Positions 8,971 through 16,485 of a stretch of 64,000 nt of DNA are shown here, piece by piece. Each line of letters begins with the position of its first letter. Position 1 is the first letter of the stretch. The translations under genes and the position numbers were made by a program. Under the pieces are notes generated by a model that saw nothing but the letters and a program-made list of their open reading frames with translations, made no database searches and was not told the DNA's origin. This stretch comes from Microbulbifer elongatus (lineage in GTDB: Bacteria; Pseudomonadota; Gammaproteobacteria; Pseudomonadales; Cellvibrionaceae): NCBI RefSeq assembly GCF_020524885.1, contig NZ_JAIVKJ010000002.1, forward strand, positions 62,001 through 126,000, read 5' to 3'.

Positions 8971-9717
8971 TCAATGGCGTGGGGCAAGTCTCATAAAGCT
9001 GCTGGCAACGGCGTTCTCTGCCAGTTCGTGGGCGCGATCTGCACAAAAATCTCCGTGCCCCCCCAACAGGTGGAAAAACGGTAGATTCAAAAGACGTTGG
9101 AAGTCTGCCGCCAGCCAGCGCTGGTTATTTTCATGATCCGGTGTAGCGCGACGGCACCAGGCCGGTGCCACTTGCATACCCTGGTGCACGCCGCTCAGGC
9201 GCAGCATCCACTTGCCGGCCCAGCTGCATCCGGTCCATCCGCTCCAGAACTGCAGTGCATCACACGTGAGCAAAAGCCCCCCGGACAACGGAAGCAACAA
9301 GGCGGCCTCCGGTACCTGGCTGTTACTGAACTCGAACACTTGGCCACCGGTAACCGGGCAAGCGCCACCTTCCGCGAGAAGCTGGTCTGCGGGGGGCAGG
9401 GGGTAATGATCGGAGTGCGCCTGGCGCCAGAAGAAGACGTTAAAGCGATCGCGATAGTAGAGGTCGTCGCAGCCATGGTAGTAACCAAGCCGCACGGCCT
9501 GGCGCACGCGGCCGAGTTCACACAGCCGCTCTTCTTCGAGCCTGCGCAACCGCACCGGGTTCACCAGTAACAAGTCGTCGCCGCTGCGCACTATGCCCAT
9601 ATTGCGGTTGACCACCACCCGTGGGGCTATACGGGCGGTGCCGCGCACCACAAAAAAATCCGGCAGCACCTGATGGATGTGGCCGTGTGGTAGAGGTGCC
9701 GGGTAGGCAATATGCAT
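8971..9717 (-). CDS. Metallo-beta-lactamase-fold-like protein with altered metal motif
   Basis: A 248-residue protein beginning MHIAYPAPLPHGHIHQV. The strand pattern (NMGIVRSGDDLLLVNPVRL; GGLLLTCDALQFW; FFHLLGGHGDF) resembles the metallo-beta-lactamase fold. The usual HxHxDH motif appears replaced by LGYYHGCDDLYY, so metal binding may be partial or lost. The frame is open further upstream, but the ATG at 9717 starts the conserved part. It sits between the M28 peptidase and an ACT-domain gene in the same direction. The enzymatic role is unknown. Confidence 0.65.
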   Translation of the reverse strand: MHIAYPAPLPHGHIHQVLPDFFVVRGTARIAPRVVVNRNMGIVRSGDDLLLVNPVRLRRLEEERLCELGRVRQAVRLGYYHGCDDLYYRDRFNVFFWRQAHSDHYPLPPADQLLAEGGACPVTGGQVFEFSNSQVPEAALLLPLSGGLLLTCDALQFWSGWTGCSWAGKWMLRLSGVHQGMQVAPAWCRRATPDHENNQRWLAADFQRLLNLPFFHLLGGHGDFCADRAHELAENAVASSFMRLAPRH

Positions 9718-9790
9718 GGTCTCGGGAGGCTCCTTAGCGGCGCTCCCTGCCGGTATCTGTTCTCTTCGAGAGTTAAGCCTGCTGCGCTTG

Positions 9791-10201
9791 TCAGCTGTAC
9801 TGCAGGCGGTTGCTGATGCCGTACAGAACCTGCATGGCCTGGGCGGCATCGTGCTCGCTCACCAGCAAGTGTTCGTGATGGCGTGCGGACACCACATTGG
9901 CCTGAATACCGGTATCCGCCAGCTCGCGCACGATGGTGGCACTCAGGCCCGGGACCTGCAGACAGGCGGAATACTGCAGGGTGATCTGGCGGTAGCCACC
10001 CTCATCCGGCAGTGACTCGCGCTCAGCAACCGCTTTCGGCAACAGGGCGCAGATACCCTCGCGCTCGCGGAATACACACAAACACTCCCGAAGCAGCGTC
10101 TGCAATTGGGCTTCTTCCAGCTGGCACATCACCAGCTGCTCTCGGTTCAGAATCGGGGTCATACGCTGGAGTAGCTGGTCGATTTTTACCTGGGCATTCA
10201 T
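9791..10201 (-). CDS. ACT-domain protein (DUF2241/COG3602 type)
   Basis: A 136-residue cytoplasmic protein with two small ACT-like halves. The first contains LNREQLVMCQL and REREGICALLPKAVAE. The second contains YRQITLQYSACLQVPGLSATIVRELADTGI and ends HHEHLLVSEHDAAQAMQVL. This layout fits the COG3602 family of small proteins thought to sense amino acids or related ligands. The upstream gene is 34 nt away and the MBL-like gene follows after 73 nt, so all three may be cotranscribed. No ligand has been established for the family. Confidence 0.8.
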   Translation of the reverse strand: MNAQVKIDQLLQRMTPILNREQLVMCQLEEAQLQTLLRECLCVFREREGICALLPKAVAERESLPDEGGYRQITLQYSACLQVPGLSATIVRELADTGIQANVVSARHHEHLLVSEHDAAQAMQVLYGISNRLQYS

Positions 10202-10235
10202 GATGATTTTGTCTCCAGTCTGGTAAGGGAATCGC

Positions 10236-11087
10236 TCAATTCTGGCGACGCTCTCTCGGCGATCTTTTCGGTTTTGTGGATTTATCTTTCACGCGCGCTT
10301 TCGCCGAGTTTTTGCGTTGCTGCGGTGATTTGCCCTTTGGTTCTTTGGGGGCCGGGCCGAACTCTTCACCTTCAAATTCGGGTTCCCCCTCCACCGGCGA
10401 GGTATCGACCAGATCCTCTTTTACCTCGGCTTCCATGTCCCAGCGATCCAGCGCGATGTCGATATCCTTCTCGATGTCCATGCGCGGGAATTTTGGGCAG
10501 GGCGCATCTTTTCCCGGGTTATGCCAACCGGACAAAGGGGCGACAAACACCACCAGGGATTTGTGCAGGTAATTGCGGCCGATACTGGCTTCGGTCCAGG
10601 TGGTCTGCCAGGCGTACTTGCCCTTGACCGCGTAATCGCTTTCGTAGGACTTGAGGGTGAGAAAATAGGGATACAAACGGCCGCCGCGACACACAATCCG
10701 ACGCTCGGTCTTGATATTGGCCATCTGGGTAAAGGGGTCGAAGTACCAGCGGATATCGTATCCGTAGGCGAACTTCATTTTGTCGCCGTGCCGGCTAAAG
10801 GCGTAAGAGCGGCCAGTGCCGTCTTTGTTCAGGCTCCACACGTGTTGTGCTTCGCCGTCCCTGGAAATCAACCAATTGCCCACCCACTGCTCGGCCTTGA
10901 GGCGTGACTCCGTGCTCCAGCCCGGGTATTGGGCGTCCTCGCTGATTTCGGTTTTGTCTTCGACGGTTGGCTTTGCCGGGCGCTTGTCATCGGCTTCCGC
11001 ATGCAGGCAGAAACCGACTATAGCGGCGATTCCCGCCCACAATACGGGCCTTAACAATCCTGTGGGAATAAAGCGTTGCTGCTTCAC
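10236..11087 (-). CDS. Secreted protein of unknown function, related to its upstream neighbour
   Basis: Translation probably starts at GTG 11087, eight nucleotides after GGAG, giving 283 residues with a signal-type segment (LLRPVLWAGIAAIVGFCLHAEA). The core (about 50-200) shares the pattern EQWVGNWLISRDGEAQHVW, KDGTGRSYAF with the gene at 11236-11781. The C-terminus (EVKEDLVDTSPVEG to the end) is low-complexity, first acidic and then Lys/Arg-rich. The WVGNW-KDGTG layout recalls lipocalin-like domains that compare a response with a standard, but no family was assigned. Confidence 0.65.
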   Translation of the reverse strand: MKQQRFIPTGLLRPVLWAGIAAIVGFCLHAEADDKRPAKPTVEDKTEISEDAQYPGWSTESRLKAEQWVGNWLISRDGEAQHVWSLNKDGTGRSYAFSRHGDKMKFAYGYDIRWYFDPFTQMANIKTERRIVCRGGRLYPYFLTLKSYESDYAVKGKYAWQTTWTEASIGRNYLHKSLVVFVAPLSGWHNPGKDAPCPKFPRMDIEKDIDIALDRWDMEAEVKEDLVDTSPVEGEPEFEGEEFGPAPKEPKGKSPQQRKNSAKARVKDKSTKPKRSPRERRQN

Positions 11088-11235
11088 GGCTCGTCTCCGC
11101 TTGCGCTTTATTCGTCCCTGAAAGGCTGGCCACTGAACGGAATTGGCCCTGCTGGAATCAACTCCAGGGCAATCCCGAGCTGTTCGACCACTGGGTGCTA
11201 GATCCGGCACCGTTTTCACTGGCAAGGCTGCGCTC

Positions 11236-11781
11236 TCAGCTGCCTGTTGAGGCAGTCTGCTGGCGTTCCTTGCTCTCACTGTCGTAGAGATTTGGGCACT
11301 CGGCGCCGTGGTTGGGGGTTTCCCAGTTGGGCAGGCGGCGCTGGAAGGCCAGTATGCCGCCGTTGTGCTGGCGCCAGTGACGACCGTCGATCACGTTGAA
11401 GTCTAAGGTGACCGGGCTCCAACCGGTAAATTGCGCGTACACCATGCCGCTATTGCAGTGCAGTGTTCCGCCAGTGCGGATGCGCACGGTGTCACCCTCG
11501 ATGCGCCATGAGATGGCAAATCCGTGGGTGAGCTGGCCGTCCTTGCGAAAGCCGTGGGCAAACCCGGTGCCATCGGACTTGAGCTGCCACACCAGCTGCT
11601 CATCCCCCTGCCCCACGACCAGCCAGTTTCCCGCCCACTGGCGGGCGCTGGCCTGATCCCGGGTCTGTTCCTGGGCGGAGGCAATCACGGGCACAAGGAA
11701 AAACACCACAAGCACCAGGGCGTAGGCCTGTAGCAGGGAAAGGAAAACAGGATGGAAGGACAACTGACGCAACAACTTCAT
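11236..11781 (-). CDS. Secreted protein of unknown function (tandem paralogue)
   Basis: A 181-residue protein with an N-terminal hydrophobic signal ending in VIASAQE. After it comes RQWAGNWLVVGQGDEQLVW and KSDGTGFAHGFRKDG, aligned residue for residue with the core of the downstream gene at 10236-11087. It lacks that gene's charged C-terminal tail. The two genes share orientation with a 148-nt gap and look like a duplication followed by divergence. The upstream gene encodes a membrane-anchored cytochrome c. The role is unknown. Confidence 0.65.
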   Translation of the reverse strand: MKLLRQLSFHPVFLSLLQAYALVLVVFFLVPVIASAQEQTRDQASARQWAGNWLVVGQGDEQLVWQLKSDGTGFAHGFRKDGQLTHGFAISWRIEGDTVRIRTGGTLHCNSGMVYAQFTGWSPVTLDFNVIDGRHWRQHNGGILAFQRRLPNWETPNHGAECPNLYDSESKERQQTASTGS

Positions 11782-11907
11782 GCGGCACTCTTCTCTGTTG
11801 GGTTCAACGACTGGCGGTTATTTGATCAACCTAATTAAAAGCCTAGTCGTAAATCTCAACAGTGGCAGCGGAAGCGACAAATTTCTTTGATTTCGCGCCA
11901 GAGCACA

Positions 11908-13125
11908 CTAAGAGTTCGGTTTTTTGCGCGGCCGGCGCAACCCGTACCACAGCAGGGCCCCAACACAGATGGCGGCGAAGAAAAGTAGCACCGCCAGAAA
12001 ATAGATGGCGCTGCCTGTAGACGGCTGCAATTGCTCCCGCGCCCGCACAACATTGGCTTGCAGACGCTGGAATTTATCGATGACTTCGTTGCTGGGCGCA
12101 CGGTCGAGGATGGACTGGCGCAGTTCCTGCCACTGCTGATCCAGCTGTGCGGTGAGCGCCGGGTCGCGCTCGACCAGTTTTGGCCGAGCCATTGCGTAGC
12201 CGTCGCGCAGGCCAAGCATCAGCTGATGGTAGGCACTGGCGGTATCCCCGCCGCGGTAAGCGTTCTGGGCAAGGTAAAGAAGACCGGCAGCCCGCGCCAG
12301 CGGGTGTTGCAGGTGTGCAGTTTCCTGTGGGTGAGCGCGCCACCACATCAGCGCATCACGGGCTTCCGGGGGCAGCTCCGCCGGGCGCAGAATGGCGGCG
12401 CCCGGAAGCCCCACCAGCGCCGGGAACTCCTGGGCACGCTTCTGCTCCGGGGCAATGTCGGGGGCTGCAAACCCGGCCACCAAGACGGCCAAAGCCCAGC
12501 GTTCGCGGCTGCTCAGGTCACCATCCACGGCATTGTCGTGGGCGTCGCTGCGCGTCGGTTCCAGAACGTTGTAAAAGTCATACAGGCTTAAGTTGGCCAT
12601 GCGCGCCGGGTCATTCAGTTTCCGCTCAGCCTGGGGAGCGTCGCCCTGCTCTCCGTGACAGTGTTGGCAGCGATCCTGATACAGGGCCCGCGCTTCGCAG
12701 GGCGGAGGCAACGGCTCCGCCGGTGAGCGCGGTAACTGGTAAAGCGCGGCGAAGCGGTCCGCTGCCCCGTTGGCGCGCTGGCGCACCTCCGCGGCGGGTG
12801 CTCGCTTGTCGATAGCGCCGGCGAGGGCTCGCAGATTGTCCTGTAGCTGGGTACGTCCGGGTCTATCCGGAAGCTTTTCCAACAGTGACGTCGCCACCTG
12901 AACATTGCCCTGTTGCGCGCGATACAGGCTGCGGTCACGGATCTCACCTGAGTCCACGGCCTCTGCGTAATCCACGGCGACAAAAGAAAGCAGGTTGACC
13001 GCCCGCGCAGCTGTGTCGCGGTTTTCCTGGTCGACGCTCGGTTGTGCCCACGTCAGCGCACTCACCCAGCAAAGGGCAAGGACGAGCGAGAACATACGAA
13101 ACAGGCACGGCGCTTTTCTTGGCAT
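11908..13125 (-). CDS. Membrane-anchored mono-heme cytochrome c
   Basis: About 405 residues: an export signal (to ALTWAQ, near 28), a helical region (30-135), one heme motif CQHCH at 153-157, another helical region, and a C-terminal transmembrane helix (about 365-390) followed by RRPRKKP. The helical parts resemble the extracytoplasmic N-terminal half of cytochrome-c/FTR1 iron permease fusions, but the permease itself is absent. It would face the periplasm and carry electrons. The ATG at 13125 is chosen for the signal peptide; an internal ATG at 13095 is also possible. Confidence 0.7.
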   Translation of the reverse strand: MPRKAPCLFRMFSLVLALCWVSALTWAQPSVDQENRDTAARAVNLLSFVAVDYAEAVDSGEIRDRSLYRAQQGNVQVATSLLEKLPDRPGRTQLQDNLRALAGAIDKRAPAAEVRQRANGAADRFAALYQLPRSPAEPLPPPCEARALYQDRCQHCHGEQGDAPQAERKLNDPARMANLSLYDFYNVLEPTRSDAHDNAVDGDLSSRERWALAVLVAGFAAPDIAPEQKRAQEFPALVGLPGAAILRPAELPPEARDALMWWRAHPQETAHLQHPLARAAGLLYLAQNAYRGGDTASAYHQLMLGLRDGYAMARPKLVERDPALTAQLDQQWQELRQSILDRAPSNEVIDKFQRLQANVVRAREQLQPSTGSAIYFLAVLLFFAAICVGALLWYGLRRPRKKPNS

Positions 13126-13254
13126 TTTGGCAGTGGCGGAAATTTTTGCGGTATCCCGTTTTAGCCTAGCAGTACCCTGGGCGATGCAAGCCACAGGACA
13201 GTACCCAAGGCCAAACCCGGTGGGGTGCCAATCGTCATTACAAACCGACGGGCA

Positions 13255-13283
13255 TAAAAAAACCCCGCGTGGGCGGGGTTTCT
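13255..13283 (-). terminator. Intrinsic terminator of dsbA
   Basis: AACCCCGC, a 4-nt loop and GCGGGGTT form an 8-bp stem followed on the minus strand by seven U residues. It starts 14 nt after the dsbA stop codon. Confidence 0.9.
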
Positions 13284-13296
13284 TGGCCGGGCTAGA

Positions 13297-13974
13297 TCAG
13301 CCCTTTTCGGCGCGCTCTTTCTCGATCAGGAAGTCCACCACGTCCAGCATCAGCTGCTGGCCATTGGATTTACCTTTGAGGCCGGGCAGTGAAGTGCTGA
13401 CACGGTACTTGCCGGCGACAACCATTTCCGGGGTACCGCTCAGGTTGTACGCGCGCTGCTTTGCCTGGCCCTGCTTTACCTTGCTGTTGATGGCAAAGGA
13501 GTTGAGCAGCTTGACGGCTTTCTCACCATCAGCACCGTTGTCGGTGAAGATCGCAGCAATCGCGGCATCGTCCGGATTCCAGTTGCGGCCGTCGCGGTCT
13601 GCGAACATTTTGCGCTGCTGGGCGATGGCACCAAAGATGGGGTCGTGGACCTTGTCCAGCGCACCCAGGGCATCTGCCACGTAGAACATACGCGCGTGCA
13701 CTTCCATCACGGGCTGCCAGATAGCGGGGATCTTCTTAAGGGCCACATCGGCGGGCATGGTTTTCTGCCATTTTTTCAGCGGCGCCTCGAAGTGGTAGCA
13801 GTGGCCACAGCCGTACCAGAAGAGTTCGGTCACCTCGATCTTGCTATCGTCGTCCTGAGCGACGGCCTGCGGCAGCACTTCGTAGTGCTGGCCTGCTTTG
13901 AATTTCCCTGGGGTATCCTGGGCGCAGGCTGCAAGGCTCAGCAGCATGGTAAACAGGGCGACAACAGCTCTCAT
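13297..13974 (-). CDS. dsbA: Thiol:disulfide interchange protein DsbA
   Basis: Periplasmic oxidase that introduces disulfide bonds into exported proteins. The 225-residue product has a thioredoxin-fold active site C56-G-H-C59 (WYGCGHCY) and the cis-proline segment LSGTPEMVV. The signal ends in LAACAQD, which also fits a lipobox (Cys17), so it may be membrane-anchored rather than soluble. It lies next to the cytochrome c4 gene, as in Pseudomonas, and has its own terminator. Confidence 0.95.
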   Translation of the reverse strand: MRAVVALFTMLLSLAACAQDTPGKFKAGQHYEVLPQAVAQDDDSKIEVTELFWYGCGHCYHFEAPLKKWQKTMPADVALKKIPAIWQPVMEVHARMFYVADALGALDKVHDPIFGAIAQQRKMFADRDGRNWNPDDAAIAAIFTDNGADGEKAVKLLNSFAINSKVKQGQAKQRAYNLSGTPEMVVAGKYRVSTSLPGLKGKSNGQQLMLDVVDFLIEKERAEKG

Positions 13975-14136
13975 GGGACTTACTCCAAACTCTTATTCTG
14001 GGTGACGGGGGCTTTTCGCTCCCCTGCAATTCGGGTGAATGGTATTTCGGGTTACCTGTCGCCCGGCTGAATATAGACCGCGGAAATTATTGAAGTTCCG
14101 CAAGCCGGGCGCAACCCGGGTGCGGCGGCCGGAAGC

Positions 14137-14163
14137 AAAAGGCCGGTCAAAGACCGGCCTTTT
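14137..14163 (-). terminator. Intrinsic terminator downstream of cytochrome c4
   Basis: AAAAGGCCGGTC, AAA and GACCGGCCTTTT form a perfect 12-bp stem with U tracts on both strands. It ends the cytochrome c4 transcript and insulates dsbA. Confidence 0.88.
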
Positions 14164-14226
14164 GTGAACTGGCTCGCGCACCGAGCGGTCGGCAGGGGCC
14201 GTTCTTGCTTGATCTGGGCTGCCGAA

Positions 14227-14286
14227 ACTCGGTCAGGCGTGCCGTTACTCGGTCAAGCCTGCAGTTACTCGGTCAAGCCTGCAACG
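14227..14286. repeat. Three 20-bp tandem repeats at the 3' end of cytochrome c4
   Basis: Three consecutive 20-bp units, starting at 14227, 14247 and 14267 (consensus ACTCGGTCAAGCCTGCAGTT), run through the stop codon of the gene. The inner unit encodes the C-terminal residues AGLTE. The middle unit differs by two bases at its boundary and the outer unit has diverged further. It looks like local duplication of the gene end into the 3' untranslated region. Confidence 0.85.
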
Positions 14287-14915
14287 TAATTGGCCACCGC
14301 CTTGATCTCAGCGTCAGACAGCTGTCGGGCAACCGTGCGCATGGTGCGAGCATCGCCATCGTTGGCACGGGTACCGGTGCGGAAAGCCTTCAGCTGCTTT
14401 TCCACATACTCGGCGTACTGGCCGGACAGACGCGGATAGCCCGCCGGCGCATTGCCCTGGCCGGTGGGAGAGTGGCAACCCATGCAGGCCGGAACGCCGC
14501 TGGAAGCGTTGCCCGCGCGGTAGATCTTGCGGCCGAGCTCCAGTCCGTCGACGTTATCGCCGTTGTTCAGCATCACCGAGAAGGCCTCGGAACCGGAGAT
14601 CTGGATATTCTGCGAGGCGAAGAACGCCGCGATGTCTTCCAGGTCCTGGTCATTCATGTTGTCCAGCATACCGGTCATTTCGGGCACCACACGGTCACCA
14701 TTCTTGACGTCGTGCATCTGCTTGAGCAGGTATTTTTCGCCGAGACCGGCGAGTTTTGGGAAGGTCGGTGCCGGGCTGTTGCCGTCCGCACCGTGGCAAG
14801 CAACACACATCGCTGCCTTGGTTTGCCCCGCACTGGCGTCACCGGCGGCATACCCTACCTGGGCAAACGCCACCATCCCCAAAGCCAGAGCGGCCTTTTT
14901 TATAATGCTGTTCAT
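14265..14915 (-). CDS. Diheme cytochrome c4
   Basis: Periplasmic two-heme electron carrier that can feed terminal oxidases. The 216-residue product has a signal ending VGYAAG and two class I cytochrome domains, with heme motifs CVACH (37-41) and CMGCH (144-148). Axial-ligand methionines lie in VVPEMTGM and in the second domain. The ATG at 14915 is preceded by AGGA six nucleotides upstream; the frame is open further but without a signal. It is divergent from engB, the arrangement seen in Pseudomonas. Confidence 0.95.
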   Translation of the reverse strand: MNSIIKKAALALGMVAFAQVGYAAGDASAGQTKAAMCVACHGADGNSPAPTFPKLAGLGEKYLLKQMHDVKNGDRVVPEMTGMLDNMNDQDLEDIAAFFASQNIQISGSEAFSVMLNNGDNVDGLELGRKIYRAGNASSGVPACMGCHSPTGQGNAPAGYPRLSGQYAEYVEKQLKAFRTGTRANDGDARTMRTVARQLSDAEIKAVANYVAGLTE

Positions 14916-15052
14916 ACGTCGTCCTGTTGCGCGCTGAAATTGTGCATCCGATCTACGTTGCTGGCGGCAAACCATACGCCCGGCAGCCATCAGCGACGTT
15001 AAAACCGCGGCATTATATACTTGCGCGCCATCTGAGTGTACCGGGAAGACTC

Positions 15053-15751
15053 ATGTCTGAATCCAATGTAGAACGAATCAATTTCCGCCGTGCGGAATTT
15101 TTAATCAGCGCACCAACTCTGGCGGAGTGTCCGGAGGATTCCGGGGCAGAGGTGGCCTTTGCCGGCCGCTCCAATGCCGGCAAGTCCAGCGCCATCAACG
15201 CGCTTACCGGCAACGGTAAGCTGGCGCGCACCTCCAAGACACCGGGGCGCACCCAGCTGATCAATTTCTTCCGCCTGAGTGAGCAGCAGCGCCTGGTGGA
15301 CCTGCCCGGCTACGGCTATGCCAAGGTAGCGCGCTCCATGAAAGACGAGTGGCAGCGGCACCTCGCCTCCTATCTGGAGCAGCGCCAGTGCCTCAAGGGC
15401 CTGGTACTGCTGATGGATATCCGCCAGCCACTAAAGGAATTCGACCTGCAGATGCTGAGCTGGGCGGTAAAGTCGGGCCTGCCGACCCACATTTTGCTGA
15501 CCAAGGCAGACAAGCTGAAGAACGGCCCTGCCAACAACGCGCGCTTTGCCGTGGAAAAGGAATTGAAGGCGCTGGAACTGGACCGCAATGTCACAGTGCA
15601 GACCTTCTCCGCACCCAAGCGCAAGGGACTGGAAAAGCTGGAGGCGCGATTGAACCAGTGGTTGTCGCTGGCACCGCCCGTCGCGCCCCAGGACGGCGAA
15701 GATGTCAGCGGCGATGAAGGTGACAACCACGTTGCGGGCGACGAGCAGTAA
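15053..15751 (+). CDS. engB: Ribosome biogenesis GTP-binding protein EngB (YihA/YsxC)
   Basis: Essential small GTPase needed for assembly of the large ribosomal subunit. The 232-residue product has the P-loop GRSNAGKSS at 38-46, the switch region KTPGRTQ, the G3 motif DLPG at 83-86 and the G4 motif TKAD at 150-153. The C-terminal 30 residues ([17 protein letters not shown] onward) form an acidic extension beyond the usual domain. The ATG at 15053 fits the family start; an open frame upstream has no support. Convergent with polA as in many gammaproteobacteria. Confidence 0.96.
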   Translation: MSESNVERINFRRAEFLISAPTLAECPEDSGAEVAFAGRSNAGKSSAINALTGNGKLARTSKTPGRTQLINFFRLSEQQRLVDLPGYGYAKVARSMKDEWQRHLASYLEQRQCLKGLVLLMDIRQPLKEFDLQMLSWAVKSGLPTHILLTKADKLKNGPANNARFAVEKELKALELDRNVTVQTFSAPKRKGLEKLEARLNQWLSLAPPVAPQDGEDVSGDEGDNHVAGDEQ

Positions 15752-15952
15752 GTAACCGCTCACACTCTCGCGCGGGGGTGCCAGTGCTCTTGCGATAGGC
15801 CGTGTATCAAGGTGCAAAATAAGCCGCCAGATTTGAGCTAGACTGGAAGTATCCGCGGTGAAAAACCCGCCTATCCAGTGCCACCAGGGTTAGCCGCAGG
15901 TGGCCGGATGTGCGTGCGGTGAGCCGGGCAGAGAAAAGCCCAAAATGAAGGC

Positions 15953-16062
15953 AAAAAAAAGCCGGCAGATTGCAGCTGCCGGCTAGGGGTCAGTGCCCTT
16001 GGGGATGGGCACTTGGGGAACACGCCCAGGGGGACGGGCGTGCCCTTGGGTTCTCACCCAAA
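15953..16062 (-). ncRNA. Candidate small RNA with C-rich hairpin loops
   Basis: The minus strand of the engB-polA gap ends in a textbook terminator: a 9-bp AGCCGGCAG/CTGCCGGCT stem (15960-15984) followed by eight U. No protein gene lies directly upstream to use it. Before it come three perfect hairpins: 16046-16061 (TTGGGT/ACCCAA), 16021-16042 (CACGCCC/GGGCGTG, loop GUCCCCCU) and 15992-16013 (AGTGCCC/GGGCACT, loop AUCCCCAA). Unpaired UCCCC loops are typical of RNAs that pair with Shine-Dalgarno sequences. The 5' end is not defined and no promoter was identified. On the plus strand the same loops carry GGGGA, so a role in the engB 3' end is an alternative. Confidence 0.5.
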
Positions 16063-16273
16063 TTCCACTGCATCCGATGCGTTTCCTTCAATACAAAGAC
16101 TAAGCTGGGCCGCCAGGGTTCCCCACTGTATTTTCTTCGCGTTGCTTTCCGTTACTCGGATAGGGGAAATGTATCCCACATACCTCACGGGATGGGACAT
16201 TAAATTCTGTTATTGAGACTTTATTCCCTGCCCAAGTCTAAATTTTTCCTGATTCGAGCAATTTGCCATCAGC

Positions 16274-16310
16274 GGTGATTAATCCTCGATCAATCACCAT
16301 CGATGTGATT
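16274..16310. promoter_or_regulatory. Overlapping GTGATT dyads, possible operator
   Basis: Three GTGATT half-sites form two overlapping inverted repeats: GGTGATT/AATCACC (16274-16298, 11-nt spacer) and AATCAC/GTGATT (16292-16310, 7-nt spacer). They sit between the two candidate small RNAs. Arrayed half-sites of this kind suggest a DNA-binding regulator; none can be named. Confidence 0.35.
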
Positions 16311-16335
16311 ATTGGCATCTGGGCGAAATTTGGAC

Positions 16336-16420
16336 AAAAAAAAGCCCCGACGGGGGTAGCTTCGGGGCGAGGGGCTTCTGACTAAGCTTTGGGGGATGAT
16401 GTTGCAATCCAACGATCTTG
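16336..16420 (-). ncRNA. Candidate small RNA downstream of polA (Spot 42/ErsA locus)
   Basis: Leftward transcript candidate beginning near 16420 and ending at a GCCCCGA/TCGGGGC terminator (16344-16368) followed by eight U (16336-16343). The body holds a short GUUG/CAAC hairpin and an apparently unpaired CAUCAUCCCCCAAA run; the terminator loop also carries CCCCC. E. coli Spot 42 and Pseudomonas ErsA both lie downstream of polA facing engB. A sigma-E/AlgU-like promoter sits at the right distance upstream, and ErsA is AlgU-dependent. The terminator alone could simply end polA, so an independent RNA is an inference from synteny, promoter and C-run. Confidence 0.6.
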
Positions 16421-16425
16421 CTTAG

Positions 16426-16452
16426 TTAGAGAGCCCCCTGTTCGGGTAGTTC
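16426..16452 (-). promoter_or_regulatory. Sigma-E/AlgU-like promoter for the polA-downstream RNA
   Basis: On the minus strand GAACTA (16452-16447), 16 nt and TCTAA (16430-16426) match the AlgU/sigma-E consensus GAACTT-N16-TCTGA with one mismatch in each box. Transcription would start near 16418-16421, outside the polA coding region. Confidence 0.5.
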
Positions 16453-16485
16453 CGCGAGTTCGCGAAAATTTTAAAAAAATTTTTC

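Noticed and set aside
10236-11279. Longer frame for the hypothetical secreted protein
   Set aside because: The part upstream of GTG 11087 overlaps the neighbouring gene and has no signal; GGAG is correctly placed for GTG 11087.
14927-15052. Upstream extension of engB
   Set aside because: It overlaps the cytochrome c4 promoter and lacks EngB family features; ATG 15053 gives the expected N-terminus.
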